64,000 bases of DNA, from positions 186,001 through 250,000 of the forward strand of contig NZ_AVBI01000016.1 of NCBI RefSeq assembly GCF_000498475.1, given 5' to 3'. The stretch is from Flavobacterium cauense R2A-7. GTDB taxonomy: Bacteria > Bacteroidota > Bacteroidia > Flavobacteriales > Flavobacteriaceae. This document shows positions 43,632 to 51,499 of this stretch, in pieces. The notes under the pieces were generated by a model. That model worked only from the letters and a program-made list of their open reading frames with translations. It did no database searches and was not told where the DNA came from. Position 1 is the first letter of the stretch. Each line of letters begins with the position of its first letter. The position numbers and the translations under genes were made by a program.

Positions 43632-45779
43632 TTAGTTTTTCTTCAAAAGGATTTTTTCCTGATTGAATTGGTAAGCGGCATCTAAGAAGTCTACCATTTT
43701 GCTCCAGTTTTTATTCGGCTGGAAATAATCCGTGTAATATTTGAAGGTTTTGATAATTAACTTGTTGCCTTCAATTACTGCTGTACTTGTAAAACCACCG
43801 GTTTCGTTTACAATGTTTTTATTCAGTTTTTCCAATCCGGTAACGGTGTATCCTTCTGGGATTTCCATAATAATTTCATCATCGAACGAACGCGGGAACG
43901 AGAAGTAAATGTTATTGGTTCGGGTTTTCTCTTTCTTACTTACTTCAAACTGTGATCCGATAAGTTTACCGATTTCAAAAATATAATTTTCTCCGGCTCT
44001 CTTGATAAGCTTGTTTTTAATGGAGAAATCTTCTTTGTAAATAAAAGGAGTTGTTTTTCCGAAACGTCCTGTGTTTATAATTTCAAGGGAGTGATCGTCA
44101 ATTTCAAAACCGTATTCTTTGCCAGTTGAAACTTTTGATTCTTCTTTTCTTCTGTCTTTCAGTTTGTTAATAAGGGCGTCAAATTCTTTGGTGTATTGTT
44201 CGTTTTTCTTTTTGTTTTTAACGCGGTCAAGCAATGGGGTAGTGCCGTATTTGGCATAATCCTCTTTAACATAATCAAAGAAATACAGTTTTTCAGATTG
44301 CTCTTCGTCTTTGTTATGACCGTTTAAAGCCGTTTCACGATTTAACTGTAAGGTGTTGAAATCGTTGGCGATTTTTACACTGGTAACCTGTTTAGAAGTA
44401 TTGTCTTTATGAGTAGACGATGGTAGTTTTACGTTATCCACATCTACTACTTTTTTCAGTTTTGTCACTTTTAAAGCATAGGCTTCCGTATTTTCCAATT
44501 GTGCTGAAAATTTATCCAAATCAGAGAAAGGAGAGAAATAATCAATATAAATTGGGTTTTCGGTGTTTACTTTTAAAAGAACCGTAGCATTTTTTTGAAT
44601 CAGTAAGTCTTTAATCGGTCCGTTATGACGGTTGGTGCCCACAATAATGTCGTATTCGATTTTATTGTCTTTCAGGAACGCCATGAAGAAATCGATAAAG
44701 TCAATTTCAGAACGGAAGAAAATCGGATTGCTTCCGTACAAATCAAAAGGATACATGATTTTGGCTTCGCTGGCCACAAAAGCTTCCACATACATGGTGT
44801 AATAGTAGTGTCTGGTGTAGTAATAAACCGCTCTTACTTTTTCTTCCGTGCTGGCAAATGTTTTGTTTTTCAGGAACTTCTCGATATCTCCCATATTTCC
44901 GTATGGTCGGAACTTGTTCATGTAATAGTTCAGCACATCTTCTTTGGAAACGGTTTTTTTAACGATACTTTCTTTTTCCGGAAGGAAGGCATCGGCCATT
45001 TTTTCAAATTTTCCAGAACGTGCAAAGAATACCTGGAATTTATAACACGGCAATTCTACTAAAGGATAAAACCATGTTGGGAAATCGTTTTTATCGATAT
45101 CGGTAGCAACCATTTCATATTTACGTTCGCCACTTTTATCCAAAGGGATTTCTTTTAACTCCGGACCTCCGTTATAGGTGTTGAAGTTTACAAAGAAGTC
45201 GTTTTCGGTTTGAAACGTCAATTTGTAGTTCATGATAGGGTGGTTGCCACCTAAAGTACGCTCTACTTCTTCAAATCCGTAGTCAAAAGTCGATTGAAAG
45301 GATTCGGTACTGTAATCGTAGATGTCAATAATGTCACCTATTTCCAGGTTGGGAATGGCGATTTTTTTCTGGTTGTCAACAGTTACCGCTTCTTTATCAA
45401 CGTTAATTTCGATTTCTTTACCATCCGGTTTTAATACTTTGATACCGATTGTAGTTTTAATAGTTGTACCGTATCTTGGATTTGATTTCTCGGCATAAGT
45501 GAATTCCGAAAATTCCGTTACTGCAGCCTGATCCTGAAGTTTTACTCTTCTTCGGATAGCGGAACGATAGGTTACACTTTTACCGAATTTGTGAAAATCA
45601 TAATCTTCATATTTGTAAATTACTACAGCCGATTCGTTTTTCCATTTTTCCGGAATGGAAGTTACCGTTTTGTAGCTGTCGTTTTTTCCCCAGAAGAAAT
45701 CTTTGATTTCTGCTTTGTCCTGTGCAAAAACTGTTGCAGAAAAGAAGAACAGTGCCAGCTTCAGCATTTTTAGTTTCAT
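43632..45779 (-). CDS. DUF3857 domain-containing protein, no transglutaminase triad
   Basis: The 715-residue protein has a signal peptide (MKLKMLKLALFFFSATVFAQ) and an N-terminal DUF3857 region (AVVIYKYEDYDFHKFGKSVTYRSAIRRRVKLQ, EIGDIIDIYDYSTES). The middle region aligns in layout with the transglutaminase domain of its upstream neighbour, starting VRAVYYYTRHYYYTMYVEAFVA, but the RYGDCKG and DNHM motifs are absent. It ends in a DUF3858-like part (YTVTGLEKLNKNIVNETGGF). It therefore seems a non-catalytic member. It is 97 bp downstream of the paralogue on the same strand, so they may be co-expressed. Role unknown. Confidence 0.83.
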   Translation of the reverse strand: MKLKMLKLALFFFSATVFAQDKAEIKDFFWGKNDSYKTVTSIPEKWKNESAVVIYKYEDYDFHKFGKSVTYRSAIRRRVKLQDQAAVTEFSEFTYAEKSNPRYGTTIKTTIGIKVLKPDGKEIEINVDKEAVTVDNQKKIAIPNLEIGDIIDIYDYSTESFQSTFDYGFEEVERTLGGNHPIMNYKLTFQTENDFFVNFNTYNGGPELKEIPLDKSGERKYEMVATDIDKNDFPTWFYPLVELPCYKFQVFFARSGKFEKMADAFLPEKESIVKKTVSKEDVLNYYMNKFRPYGNMGDIEKFLKNKTFASTEEKVRAVYYYTRHYYYTMYVEAFVASEAKIMYPFDLYGSNPIFFRSEIDFIDFFMAFLKDNKIEYDIIVGTNRHNGPIKDLLIQKNATVLLKVNTENPIYIDYFSPFSDLDKFSAQLENTEAYALKVTKLKKVVDVDNVKLPSSTHKDNTSKQVTSVKIANDFNTLQLNRETALNGHNKDEEQSEKLYFFDYVKEDYAKYGTTPLLDRVKNKKKNEQYTKEFDALINKLKDRRKEESKVSTGKEYGFEIDDHSLEIINTGRFGKTTPFIYKEDFSIKNKLIKRAGENYIFEIGKLIGSQFEVSKKEKTRTNNIYFSFPRSFDDEIIMEIPEGYTVTGLEKLNKNIVNETGGFTSTAVIEGNKLIIKTFKYYTDYFQPNKNWSKMVDFLDAAYQFNQEKILLKKN

Positions 45780-45876
45780 AGATGTATAATTTATTTTTTA
45801 GTGGAATATGTTATCGCCTTATGTTTCATTAGTGTTTACCTGCGCAAACTTTTTGTTAGTGGCGATTTCATGTTGA

Positions 45877-47799
45877 TTATGATTTTGTTAGGGTGATTTG
45901 TTCGTTGTAAAGTTTGTTCATTTTTTCGGTGAAGGCGTTCCATTCGATGAAATCGGACGCTTTGATAAGTCCTTTTTTAAACTCGAATTTCTTTTTGTAA
46001 ACGATTTCATTGCCAACCTGTTCGTAACTGATGTTAACCGTGTAATCCGGTTTCTGGATGGACAAGGATTCCGGTAATTTTGTTACTTTATAGCCTGCCG
46101 GAATTTCCAGTTTAAGCAAAGCTTCGTAATTTTCTTTGTGCGGGAATTCGAAATCGTTTTTGCGTTCTTTGAACAGAAGGTGTCCGAATTCTTTTTTAAA
46201 ATCCAAATCGATGTAAATATCATTGTCGAAACGGGAAACCTTATTGTCGATTCTGATGTCATATTCAAGGGATAATTTTTTGTCCCTGTTGCTTAAATCG
46301 GAAGTTGATACCGAAGCAATTGTCAGGTTTTTATCGTCATCGGTTAAATAATTCTGAAGCGCTTCCTCTTTGTTGTTGTTTTTGATGTTGTTGTAGCTGT
46401 AAAGAAATGAAGCCCTGCTTTCTCCGGTGAATGTGTTGGACGTTTTGCCGGTAATGGTTTCGTTTTCGATATGTAATTTTGCCGAAAAAGTTTCCGTATT
46501 GGCAAGTGCATCTGAGGAAGGTACTTTTTCTATGATGAATTTATCGCCGTCTTCAATCAGAACATCTTTACCTTGAATACGTTCTGCATATTCACCAAAG
46601 GAGTTGAATTTTTCGGTTCCGTCAAGGAAGTATTTTTTTCCGTTGTGGAAAAGCGTACAAATCATGTGATTGTCAACTGAAAGTGATGGTATCGTGTAAT
46701 CGTAAGCGATTCTTTTTGTACCAATCCAGGTCAGTCTTGCATCAAAACCGGCTTCTTTCAGCATTTGCTTAGTTAAGTTGGCCATTCCTTTACAGTCGCC
46801 ATAGCGTTTCTGGAAAACGTTTTGTGATTCGTCGGGTTTGAAACCGGCAATTCCGTCTTCAAAAGCGATGTATCGGATATTGTCCTGAACCCAATAGTAG
46901 ATGTTTTTTATTTTTTCTTCGTCGGTTTTTGCTTTTTCCGTCAGCTCTTTTACTTTGTCTTTTAGGGCGGCAGGATTTTCTTTCATCATGTTAACCAACG
47001 ACTTGTACCATTTGTATAAATCGGCTGTAGTGCTGAAAAGCGTGGTTTTTTTATTGTCTTTGGTGTACGATTTTGCAATCAGCATTATGTGCGGATAGAT
47101 GTAACTCGGTCCCGGAGACAATTTTTCGTTTACGCCTGGTGCTACGTTTTCCAGAAGATAGGTGTAAACCGTACTGTTGCTTTTCGGGTCATTTTTTATC
47201 TCTTTTTTGATTTCCAATCCGGCAAAGTTAAATTCCTTGATTTCCAGTTCCAGCCAGTTGGGTACCGAAATTTTTATTTCTTTTTTTACGATTGGGTATT
47301 CGTCGTTAAAATAAATGGTAGTAAAGTATTTTACGTCTTTGTATTTTTTGTTGAGTTCATAGTTGTAGGAATAGCCCTGAACCGGAAAATCAACGGTCAT
47401 GTATTTTACTCTTGCGTCGTTGTAGAACAAATCGTCGCTTTTGTAAAATTCATCTTTCACCAGGAAATTGGCTTTCTTGTCGTTTCTGAATTTCATCTGA
47501 AAATCTTCAATTTCCGTTTCGCTGTCATAAAATTCAACCTTTTGAATGTCTGCACGATGCGTAATGTTCATTAGGTTTTCTTTGATGTTTTGGAGAACGG
47601 TAACCTTTTCTTCCTTGGCATTAAGACCGAAGGTGATGTTTTCACTACTGGACAATATGGCTACATCCGATTTGGTGTGTTTTTCTCTTATTTTTTTAGC
47701 CAATACGATGTCTTCCGTTGTTGGGTCGATGTTTTTTTGAGAATAGGTCTGTTGAACAAAAAGCGACAACAGTAGGAAAGCATAAAATCGTTTTGACAT
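45877..47799 (-). CDS. DUF3857 and transglutaminase-like domain protein
   Basis: The 640-residue protein has a signal peptide (MSKRFYAFLLLSLFVQQTYSQ), a DUF3857 N-terminal region, and a transglutaminase-like domain near 285-400. The catalytic triad is visible: C335 (RYGDCKGMANL), H377 (SVDNHMICTLF) and D392 (YFLDGTEKF). The rest is a beta-rich DUF3858-like end (IPAGYKVTKLPESLSIQ). Such proteins are exported in Bacteroidota; they may cross-link or cleave proteins, but no function is proven. It is followed by the related gene without the triad. Confidence 0.88.
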   Translation of the reverse strand: MSKRFYAFLLLSLFVQQTYSQKNIDPTTEDIVLAKKIREKHTKSDVAILSSSENITFGLNAKEEKVTVLQNIKENLMNITHRADIQKVEFYDSETEIEDFQMKFRNDKKANFLVKDEFYKSDDLFYNDARVKYMTVDFPVQGYSYNYELNKKYKDVKYFTTIYFNDEYPIVKKEIKISVPNWLELEIKEFNFAGLEIKKEIKNDPKSNSTVYTYLLENVAPGVNEKLSPGPSYIYPHIMLIAKSYTKDNKKTTLFSTTADLYKWYKSLVNMMKENPAALKDKVKELTEKAKTDEEKIKNIYYWVQDNIRYIAFEDGIAGFKPDESQNVFQKRYGDCKGMANLTKQMLKEAGFDARLTWIGTKRIAYDYTIPSLSVDNHMICTLFHNGKKYFLDGTEKFNSFGEYAERIQGKDVLIEDGDKFIIEKVPSSDALANTETFSAKLHIENETITGKTSNTFTGESRASFLYSYNNIKNNNKEEALQNYLTDDDKNLTIASVSTSDLSNRDKKLSLEYDIRIDNKVSRFDNDIYIDLDFKKEFGHLLFKERKNDFEFPHKENYEALLKLEIPAGYKVTKLPESLSIQKPDYTVNISYEQVGNEIVYKKKFEFKKGLIKASDFIEWNAFTEKMNKLYNEQITLTKS

Positions 47800-47841
47800 A
47801 GTACAATGTATTTGGAATGCGAATATAATTATTATTTATAA

Positions 47842-47876
47842 AAAAAGCCTTTCAGTTCATACTAAAAGGCTTTGAA
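47842..47876 (-). terminator. Terminator after yceI
   Basis: AAGCCTTT and AAAGGCTT form a hairpin around a CAGTTCATACT-like loop, with a run of T in the minus-strand direction. Confidence 0.7.
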
Positions 47877-47895
47877 AATTACTAACTAACACGAT

Positions 47896-48438
47896 TTATT
47901 TAAGAATGCAATCTACGCTGATATTCACTTTTTTAGATACTTTGTTGCTTACCATTTTAGGGATTTGGATGTTGAAATCATCCGAATTCACGGTGAAATC
48001 TGTTGTCAGTGCTATTCCTTCCTCTGTTTTTTTGATTTTTGCAGGAACGGTTATTTCTTTTGACTTTCCGTGTAACTCCAACATTCCTTTTATGGTAAAT
48101 TCTCTATCTGATTCGGATAATTTATTCATGTCGAAACCGTATACTTTGCCTTTAAATGTAGCTTTAGGATGCCGGTCACTTTCAAGGTAGTTTTCGTTAA
48201 AGTGCTCTTCCATTAATGCAATTTTGAATCGGAAACCTTTTATCAGCGCCAAGGCTGCAATTTCTCCTGTTTCAGTATTCAGTACTACGGTTGCGGTTTT
48301 GTTTTGTGCTTTTACTTCTTCAAAGGAAGGGACGGAGGCTTCAAAACGGATATCGCCGGTTTTGGTTATTTTTTTCGATTGTGAAAATCCACAGAAAGCT
48401 GCAAAAAACAGGATTGTGAAAAATAGTTTTGTTTTCAT
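47896..48438 (-). CDS. YceI family periplasmic protein
   Basis: The ATG at 48436-48438 (MKTKLFFTILFFAAFCGFSQSKK) gives a typical signal peptide and a 180-residue product; the frame opens 42 codons further up inside the cytochrome gene, which is not needed. The lipocalin-like YceI domain shows TGDIRFEASVPSFEEVKAQNK, then LMEEHFNENYLESDRHPKATFKGKV and the end strand VSKKVNISVDCIL. YceI proteins bind long isoprenoids such as polyprenyl quinones. It lies 10 bp after the c-type cytochrome gene, so both are one unit; this supports an electron-transfer setting. Confidence 0.88.
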   Translation of the reverse strand: MKTKLFFTILFFAAFCGFSQSKKITKTGDIRFEASVPSFEEVKAQNKTATVVLNTETGEIAALALIKGFRFKIALMEEHFNENYLESDRHPKATFKGKVYGFDMNKLSESDREFTIKGMLELHGKSKEITVPAKIKKTEEGIALTTDFTVNSDDFNIQIPKMVSNKVSKKVNISVDCILK

Positions 48439-48448
48439 GATAAGTTGT

Positions 48449-48805
48449 TTATTCAGGAAAATTATCATCTCTCCAGGCTTTAATCTGGTCAATTTTTGAT
48501 TGTGGTAACCGTGGCCCTCCAAAGGGCATTGAGAAACTAGGATCAAAACTAGAAATCCGATCAATTAATCCCTGGTTTAAAACCGCATTCTTCAAATCAT
48601 CGTATGTAAGTAATGACATCGGCGCGCCGTTTTGGGGTGGCTGGGTATGACAGACGATGCAATTTTCGGTGATAATTGTTCTAACCGTTCCGTTGTATGT
48701 GATTGTTTCTACCGGAGCGCCCGCTAAATCAGATTCAGAATCATTAGAGCAGCTCAATAAAACCAATGCTGTTGTTGTTATAAGAATTAATTTGCGTGTG
48801 TTCAT
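48449..48805 (-). CDS. Small c-type cytochrome lipoprotein
   Basis: The 118-residue protein begins with a lipoprotein signal (MNTRKLILITTTALVLLSCS, Cys at residue 19) followed by a short acidic linker. A single haem-c attachment site CIVCH lies at residues 49-53, and a likely axial Met in SMPFGG near residue 92. The segment RTIITENCIVCHTQPPQNGAPMSL and a final helix (SKIDQIKAWRDDNFPE) fit a compact c-type cytochrome of the planctomycete/Bacteroidota type. It is outer-surface or periplasmic and followed by yceI. Partner and donor are unknown. Confidence 0.86.
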   Translation of the reverse strand: MNTRKLILITTTALVLLSCSNDSESDLAGAPVETITYNGTVRTIITENCIVCHTQPPQNGAPMSLLTYDDLKNAVLNQGLIDRISSFDPSFSMPFGGPRLPQSKIDQIKAWRDDNFPE

Positions 48806-48867
48806 GGTTTTAATATTGTATCTTTAAAGTTATGATTAATTTTTTAGATATTAAAAAAATATTTGGT

Positions 48868-48875
48868 TAAATTTG
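48868..48875 (+). promoter_or_regulatory. -7 promoter element for the OB-fold/ankyrin/DOMON/DUF5777 group
   Basis: TAAATTTG matches the consensus, 19 nt before the ATG at 48895. No clear TTG upstream at the usual spacing. Confidence 0.55.
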
Positions 48876-48894
48876 TAAGAAATAAATAGTAAAA

Positions 48895-49290
48895 ATGAAA
48901 AAAAATAAAATTATACTTATTTCGGTTTTTGTTTTGATTCTCGGCTATCTGATTTATTCCTATGTCTACAAATCGCATCGTGATATTGCTTCTGAAAAGG
49001 AAAGTTTTTTGGTTACCGCTGATGCTGTTTACAATGAATTCAAAACAGATGAATCCAAAGCCAATCAGAAATATCTCGATAAGACTATAGATGTATACGG
49101 AAAAATCTCGAGTGTGGATTTAAAGGAAAACACAATTGTTATCGATGAGAAAATGTTTGCGGTGTTTAAGGATAAAATGCCTGCAGGACTTCGGTTGCAA
49201 TCCGACATAAAAATAAAAGGACGTTTCATCGGCTACGACGATTTGTTGGGCGAAATGAAAATGGACCAATGTGTAATCGAAACCGAATGA
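48895..49290 (+). CDS. OB-fold (tRNA_anti-like) membrane-anchored protein
   Basis: The 131-residue product starts with one membrane segment (KIILISVFVLILGYLIYSYVY) followed by VTADAVYNEFKTDESKANQKYLDKTIDVYGKISSVDLKENTIVI. That matches the tRNA_anti-like OB-fold family (PF12869), which in spite of the name has no tRNA role established. It is predicted to face the periplasm. It is the first gene of a four-gene plus-strand run: one base separates its stop from the ankyrin gene's ATG. Confidence 0.8.
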   Translation: MKKNKIILISVFVLILGYLIYSYVYKSHRDIASEKESFLVTADAVYNEFKTDESKANQKYLDKTIDVYGKISSVDLKENTIVIDEKMFAVFKDKMPAGLRLQSDIKIKGRFIGYDDLLGEMKMDQCVIETE

Positions 49291-49291
49291 T

Positions 49292-49810
49292 ATGAAACAA
49301 TTTTTTACTTTTTTCCTGTGTGCGTTTGTTTGTCAACTGTCCTTTTCCCAACAGGATATTTTTGAATTGGCCAGAAGCGGTACGGTCGAAGCGATGAAAA
49401 CAGTGTTGAAAGAAAACCCATCAGCCATTAATTCCGTAAATAAGGATGGATACAGTTTGTTGGTATTGGCCACTTACAGAGGTAATAATCCGGTTGCAAG
49501 GTTTTTGGTGGATAACGGGGCTGACATTAATGGAACCAGCAATTACGGTTCTCCGTTGATGGCTGCAGTCGTAAAAGGAAACAGTGAAATCGCAAAATTA
49601 CTTTTAGAACATCATGCCGACACAAGTATTGCGGATTCTAGTGGAAACACGGCTCTTATTTACGCTGTTATTTTCAAAAAGTACGATTTGGCAGAAATGC
49701 TGGTAAATGCGAAAGCCAATGTGAATTGGAAAGATATTAGAGGAAATTCTGCTGTCGATTATGTTAAAATGACTAATGATGAAAAATTACTCCAACTTTT
49801 AAAAAAATGA
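49292..49810 (+). CDS. Ankyrin repeat protein, exported
   Basis: The 172-residue protein has a signal peptide (MKQFFTFFLCAFVCQLSFSQ) and about four ankyrin repeats: DIFELARSGTVEAMKTVLKENPSAINSVNKDGYSLLVLA, then RGNNPVARFLVDNGADINGTSNYGSPLMAA, KGNSEIAKLLLEHHADTSIADSSGNTALIYA, and KYDLAEMLVNAKANVNWKD. It would be a protein-binding scaffold in the periplasm. It follows the OB-fold gene by 1 bp and precedes the DOMON-like gene by 4 bp, suggesting that all act together. Confidence 0.88.
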   Translation: MKQFFTFFLCAFVCQLSFSQQDIFELARSGTVEAMKTVLKENPSAINSVNKDGYSLLVLATYRGNNPVARFLVDNGADINGTSNYGSPLMAAVVKGNSEIAKLLLEHHADTSIADSSGNTALIYAVIFKKYDLAEMLVNAKANVNWKDIRGNSAVDYVKMTNDEKLLQLLKK

Positions 49811-49814
49811 TGAT

Positions 49815-50567
49815 ATGAAAAAAATTACGTTTACTTTTCTCGCATTTTTATTGGGTTTAGGTGCGTTTGCTCAGTCTTATTCTACCGGAACAGTTACTTT
49901 TTTTGCTAATTATTCCGGTAAAGTTGATGTGACGAACACTACTGTTACTTTAACATTGATAGGGCCTTCCACCAGTTGGTTAGGGGTAGGTTTTAATGCG
50001 CCGGGTTTAATGGATGATATTGGTAAAGATGTTGTAATCTTTGATGGAACCAGTATGACCGACAGAAGTTTTAACGGTTTAGGTGTTACGCCGCCTTTGG
50101 ATACGCAAAATTGGACAGTGGTTTCAAATACAATCAATACCGGTGTACGAACAGTTGTGGCTACTAGAAGCAGGGTTGCGAGTGAAGGGACAGACTATAC
50201 TTTCCCATTGGCAGCTCAATCTTTGCAGTTAACTTTCGCCAGAGGATTGTCATTATCGGTAACTTACCACGGAAGCGGCAATTGTGGCGCTACTGTTGCC
50301 AATCTGACGCTGGGTATTCAGAATTTTGATTTGGAAAGTTTTAAAATGTATCCGAATCCGGCAAATGATTATACATCCATCGAATTACCGCCACAAACGG
50401 AAGAAGCTCGAATTCAGATCTATGATGTTTCCGGAAGAAAGGTAAAAGAAACCGCATTGTCTGTAACAAATAACAAAATTGATCTTTCCGGATTAAATGC
50501 AGGGATGTATCTCATGAATATTAAAACAATTGACGGTCAGGGAACGAAAACATTAGTTATTAATTAA
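49815..50567 (+). CDS. DOMON-like domain T9SS type A cargo protein
   Basis: The 250-residue product has a signal peptide (MKKITFTFLAFLLGLGAFAQ) and a single domain at about 20-165 with the pattern TSWLGVGFNAPGLMDDIGKDVVIFDG, then WTVVSNTINTGVRTVVATR and YHGSGNCG. WxGxGFN..gm...D.vi resembles DOMON domains, which bind haem or sugars. The end is a T9SS type A sorting domain (FKMYPNPANDYTSIELP, YDVSGRKVKETALS, GLNAGMYLMNIKT..GTKTLVIN), so it is secreted across the outer membrane or attached to the surface. The DOMON call is moderate. Confidence 0.75.
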   Translation: MKKITFTFLAFLLGLGAFAQSYSTGTVTFFANYSGKVDVTNTTVTLTLIGPSTSWLGVGFNAPGLMDDIGKDVVIFDGTSMTDRSFNGLGVTPPLDTQNWTVVSNTINTGVRTVVATRSRVASEGTDYTFPLAAQSLQLTFARGLSLSVTYHGSGNCGATVANLTLGIQNFDLESFKMYPNPANDYTSIELPPQTEEARIQIYDVSGRKVKETALSVTNNKIDLSGLNAGMYLMNIKTIDGQGTKTLVIN

Positions 50568-50571
50568 GCTT

Positions 50572-51450
50572 ATGAAGAAAATAACATTAATCTTACTGTT
50601 GTTCCCGCTTTATGTTTTTTCTCAAGATGATTTATTATCGGAGATTGATACGGTTAAATCGGAAGCTAAAGTCGAATCGGCCTTTAAATCATTGAAAATA
50701 ATCAATCTGGAATCTACAAAATTAGCAGCCAAAGGAGATTTTTATTTTATAGTTGCCCATCGTTTTGATTATCTGAAAAACGGTTTCGACGACTTTTTCG
50801 GATTGGACAATGCCAATACACAATTGAAATTCCTTTACGGTCTGAACAAATGGCTTACGATTCATGTATCCCGAAGTGGTTTTCAGGAAACGTATGATTT
50901 GGCGGCCAAATACCGGCTACAGCCTCAGCAAAAGGATGGTTTTCCAGTGTCGCTTGTCGGTTTCAGCAGTGTCGCGGTAAATTCTGAAATGAAAAAACGA
51001 GATTATCCGAATATGAATTTCAGTAACCGATTAAGTTATGTAACGCAGTTGTTGGTTTCCCGAAAATTCGATGAACATCTTACGCTGGAAGTAGCACCAA
51101 CTTATTTTCATGAAAATACAATCCGCGATGTGTTTGATTCCAATGGTAATCCGATACTGCCAAATCCTCAAAACAACAGTCAGTTTGCTGTTGGGATGGG
51201 AGGGCGTTATAAAATAACAAAACACGTATCCATAAACATGGATTATGCGGCGCATTTGAACCGTGCTTCCGAATCGGTATATAGAAATCTGCTTTCGGTT
51301 GGGGTTGATGTGGAAACGGGCGGACATGTTTTTCAGATGCATTTTACAAATTCCAGAGCCATGCATGAAACCGGGTATCTCGGACAAACTTCCGGAGATT
51401 GGACAAAAGGCGAAATTTGTTTCGGATTTAATCTGGTCCGCGTTTTCTAA
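50572..51450 (+). CDS. DUF5777 family beta-barrel protein
   Basis: The 292-residue protein has a signal peptide (MKKITLILLLFPLYVFSQ) and a DUF5777 region starting VESAFKSLKIINLESTKLAAKGDFYFIVAHRFDYLKNGFDDFFGLDNANTQ. The later strands (VSINMDYAAHLNRA, GGHVFQMHFTNSRAMHETGYLG) and the terminal FGFNLVRVF suggest an outer-membrane barrel. In Bacteroidota DUF5777 genes are often found near c-type cytochromes and YceI, as here. Function is unknown. A bidirectional terminator follows. Confidence 0.85.
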   Translation: MKKITLILLLFPLYVFSQDDLLSEIDTVKSEAKVESAFKSLKIINLESTKLAAKGDFYFIVAHRFDYLKNGFDDFFGLDNANTQLKFLYGLNKWLTIHVSRSGFQETYDLAAKYRLQPQQKDGFPVSLVGFSSVAVNSEMKKRDYPNMNFSNRLSYVTQLLVSRKFDEHLTLEVAPTYFHENTIRDVFDSNGNPILPNPQNNSQFAVGMGGRYKITKHVSINMDYAAHLNRASESVYRNLLSVGVDVETGGHVFQMHFTNSRAMHETGYLGQTSGDWTKGEICFGFNLVRVF

Positions 51451-51465
51451 TCTGTCAGATATAAA

Positions 51466-51497
51466 AAAAGTCCCGATTTTTATCGGGACTTTTTTAG
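51466..51497. terminator. Bidirectional terminator
   Basis: AAAAGTCCCGAT pairs with ATCGGGACTTTT, A and T runs on both sides, between the DUF5777 and FG-GAP genes. Confidence 0.85.
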
Positions 51498-51499
51498 TT

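Noticed and set aside
44625..47574. Open frames of 145-161 codons on the plus strand opposite the DUF3857 genes
   Set aside because: No signal, domain or promoter is seen for them and both minus-strand proteins are supported by motifs.
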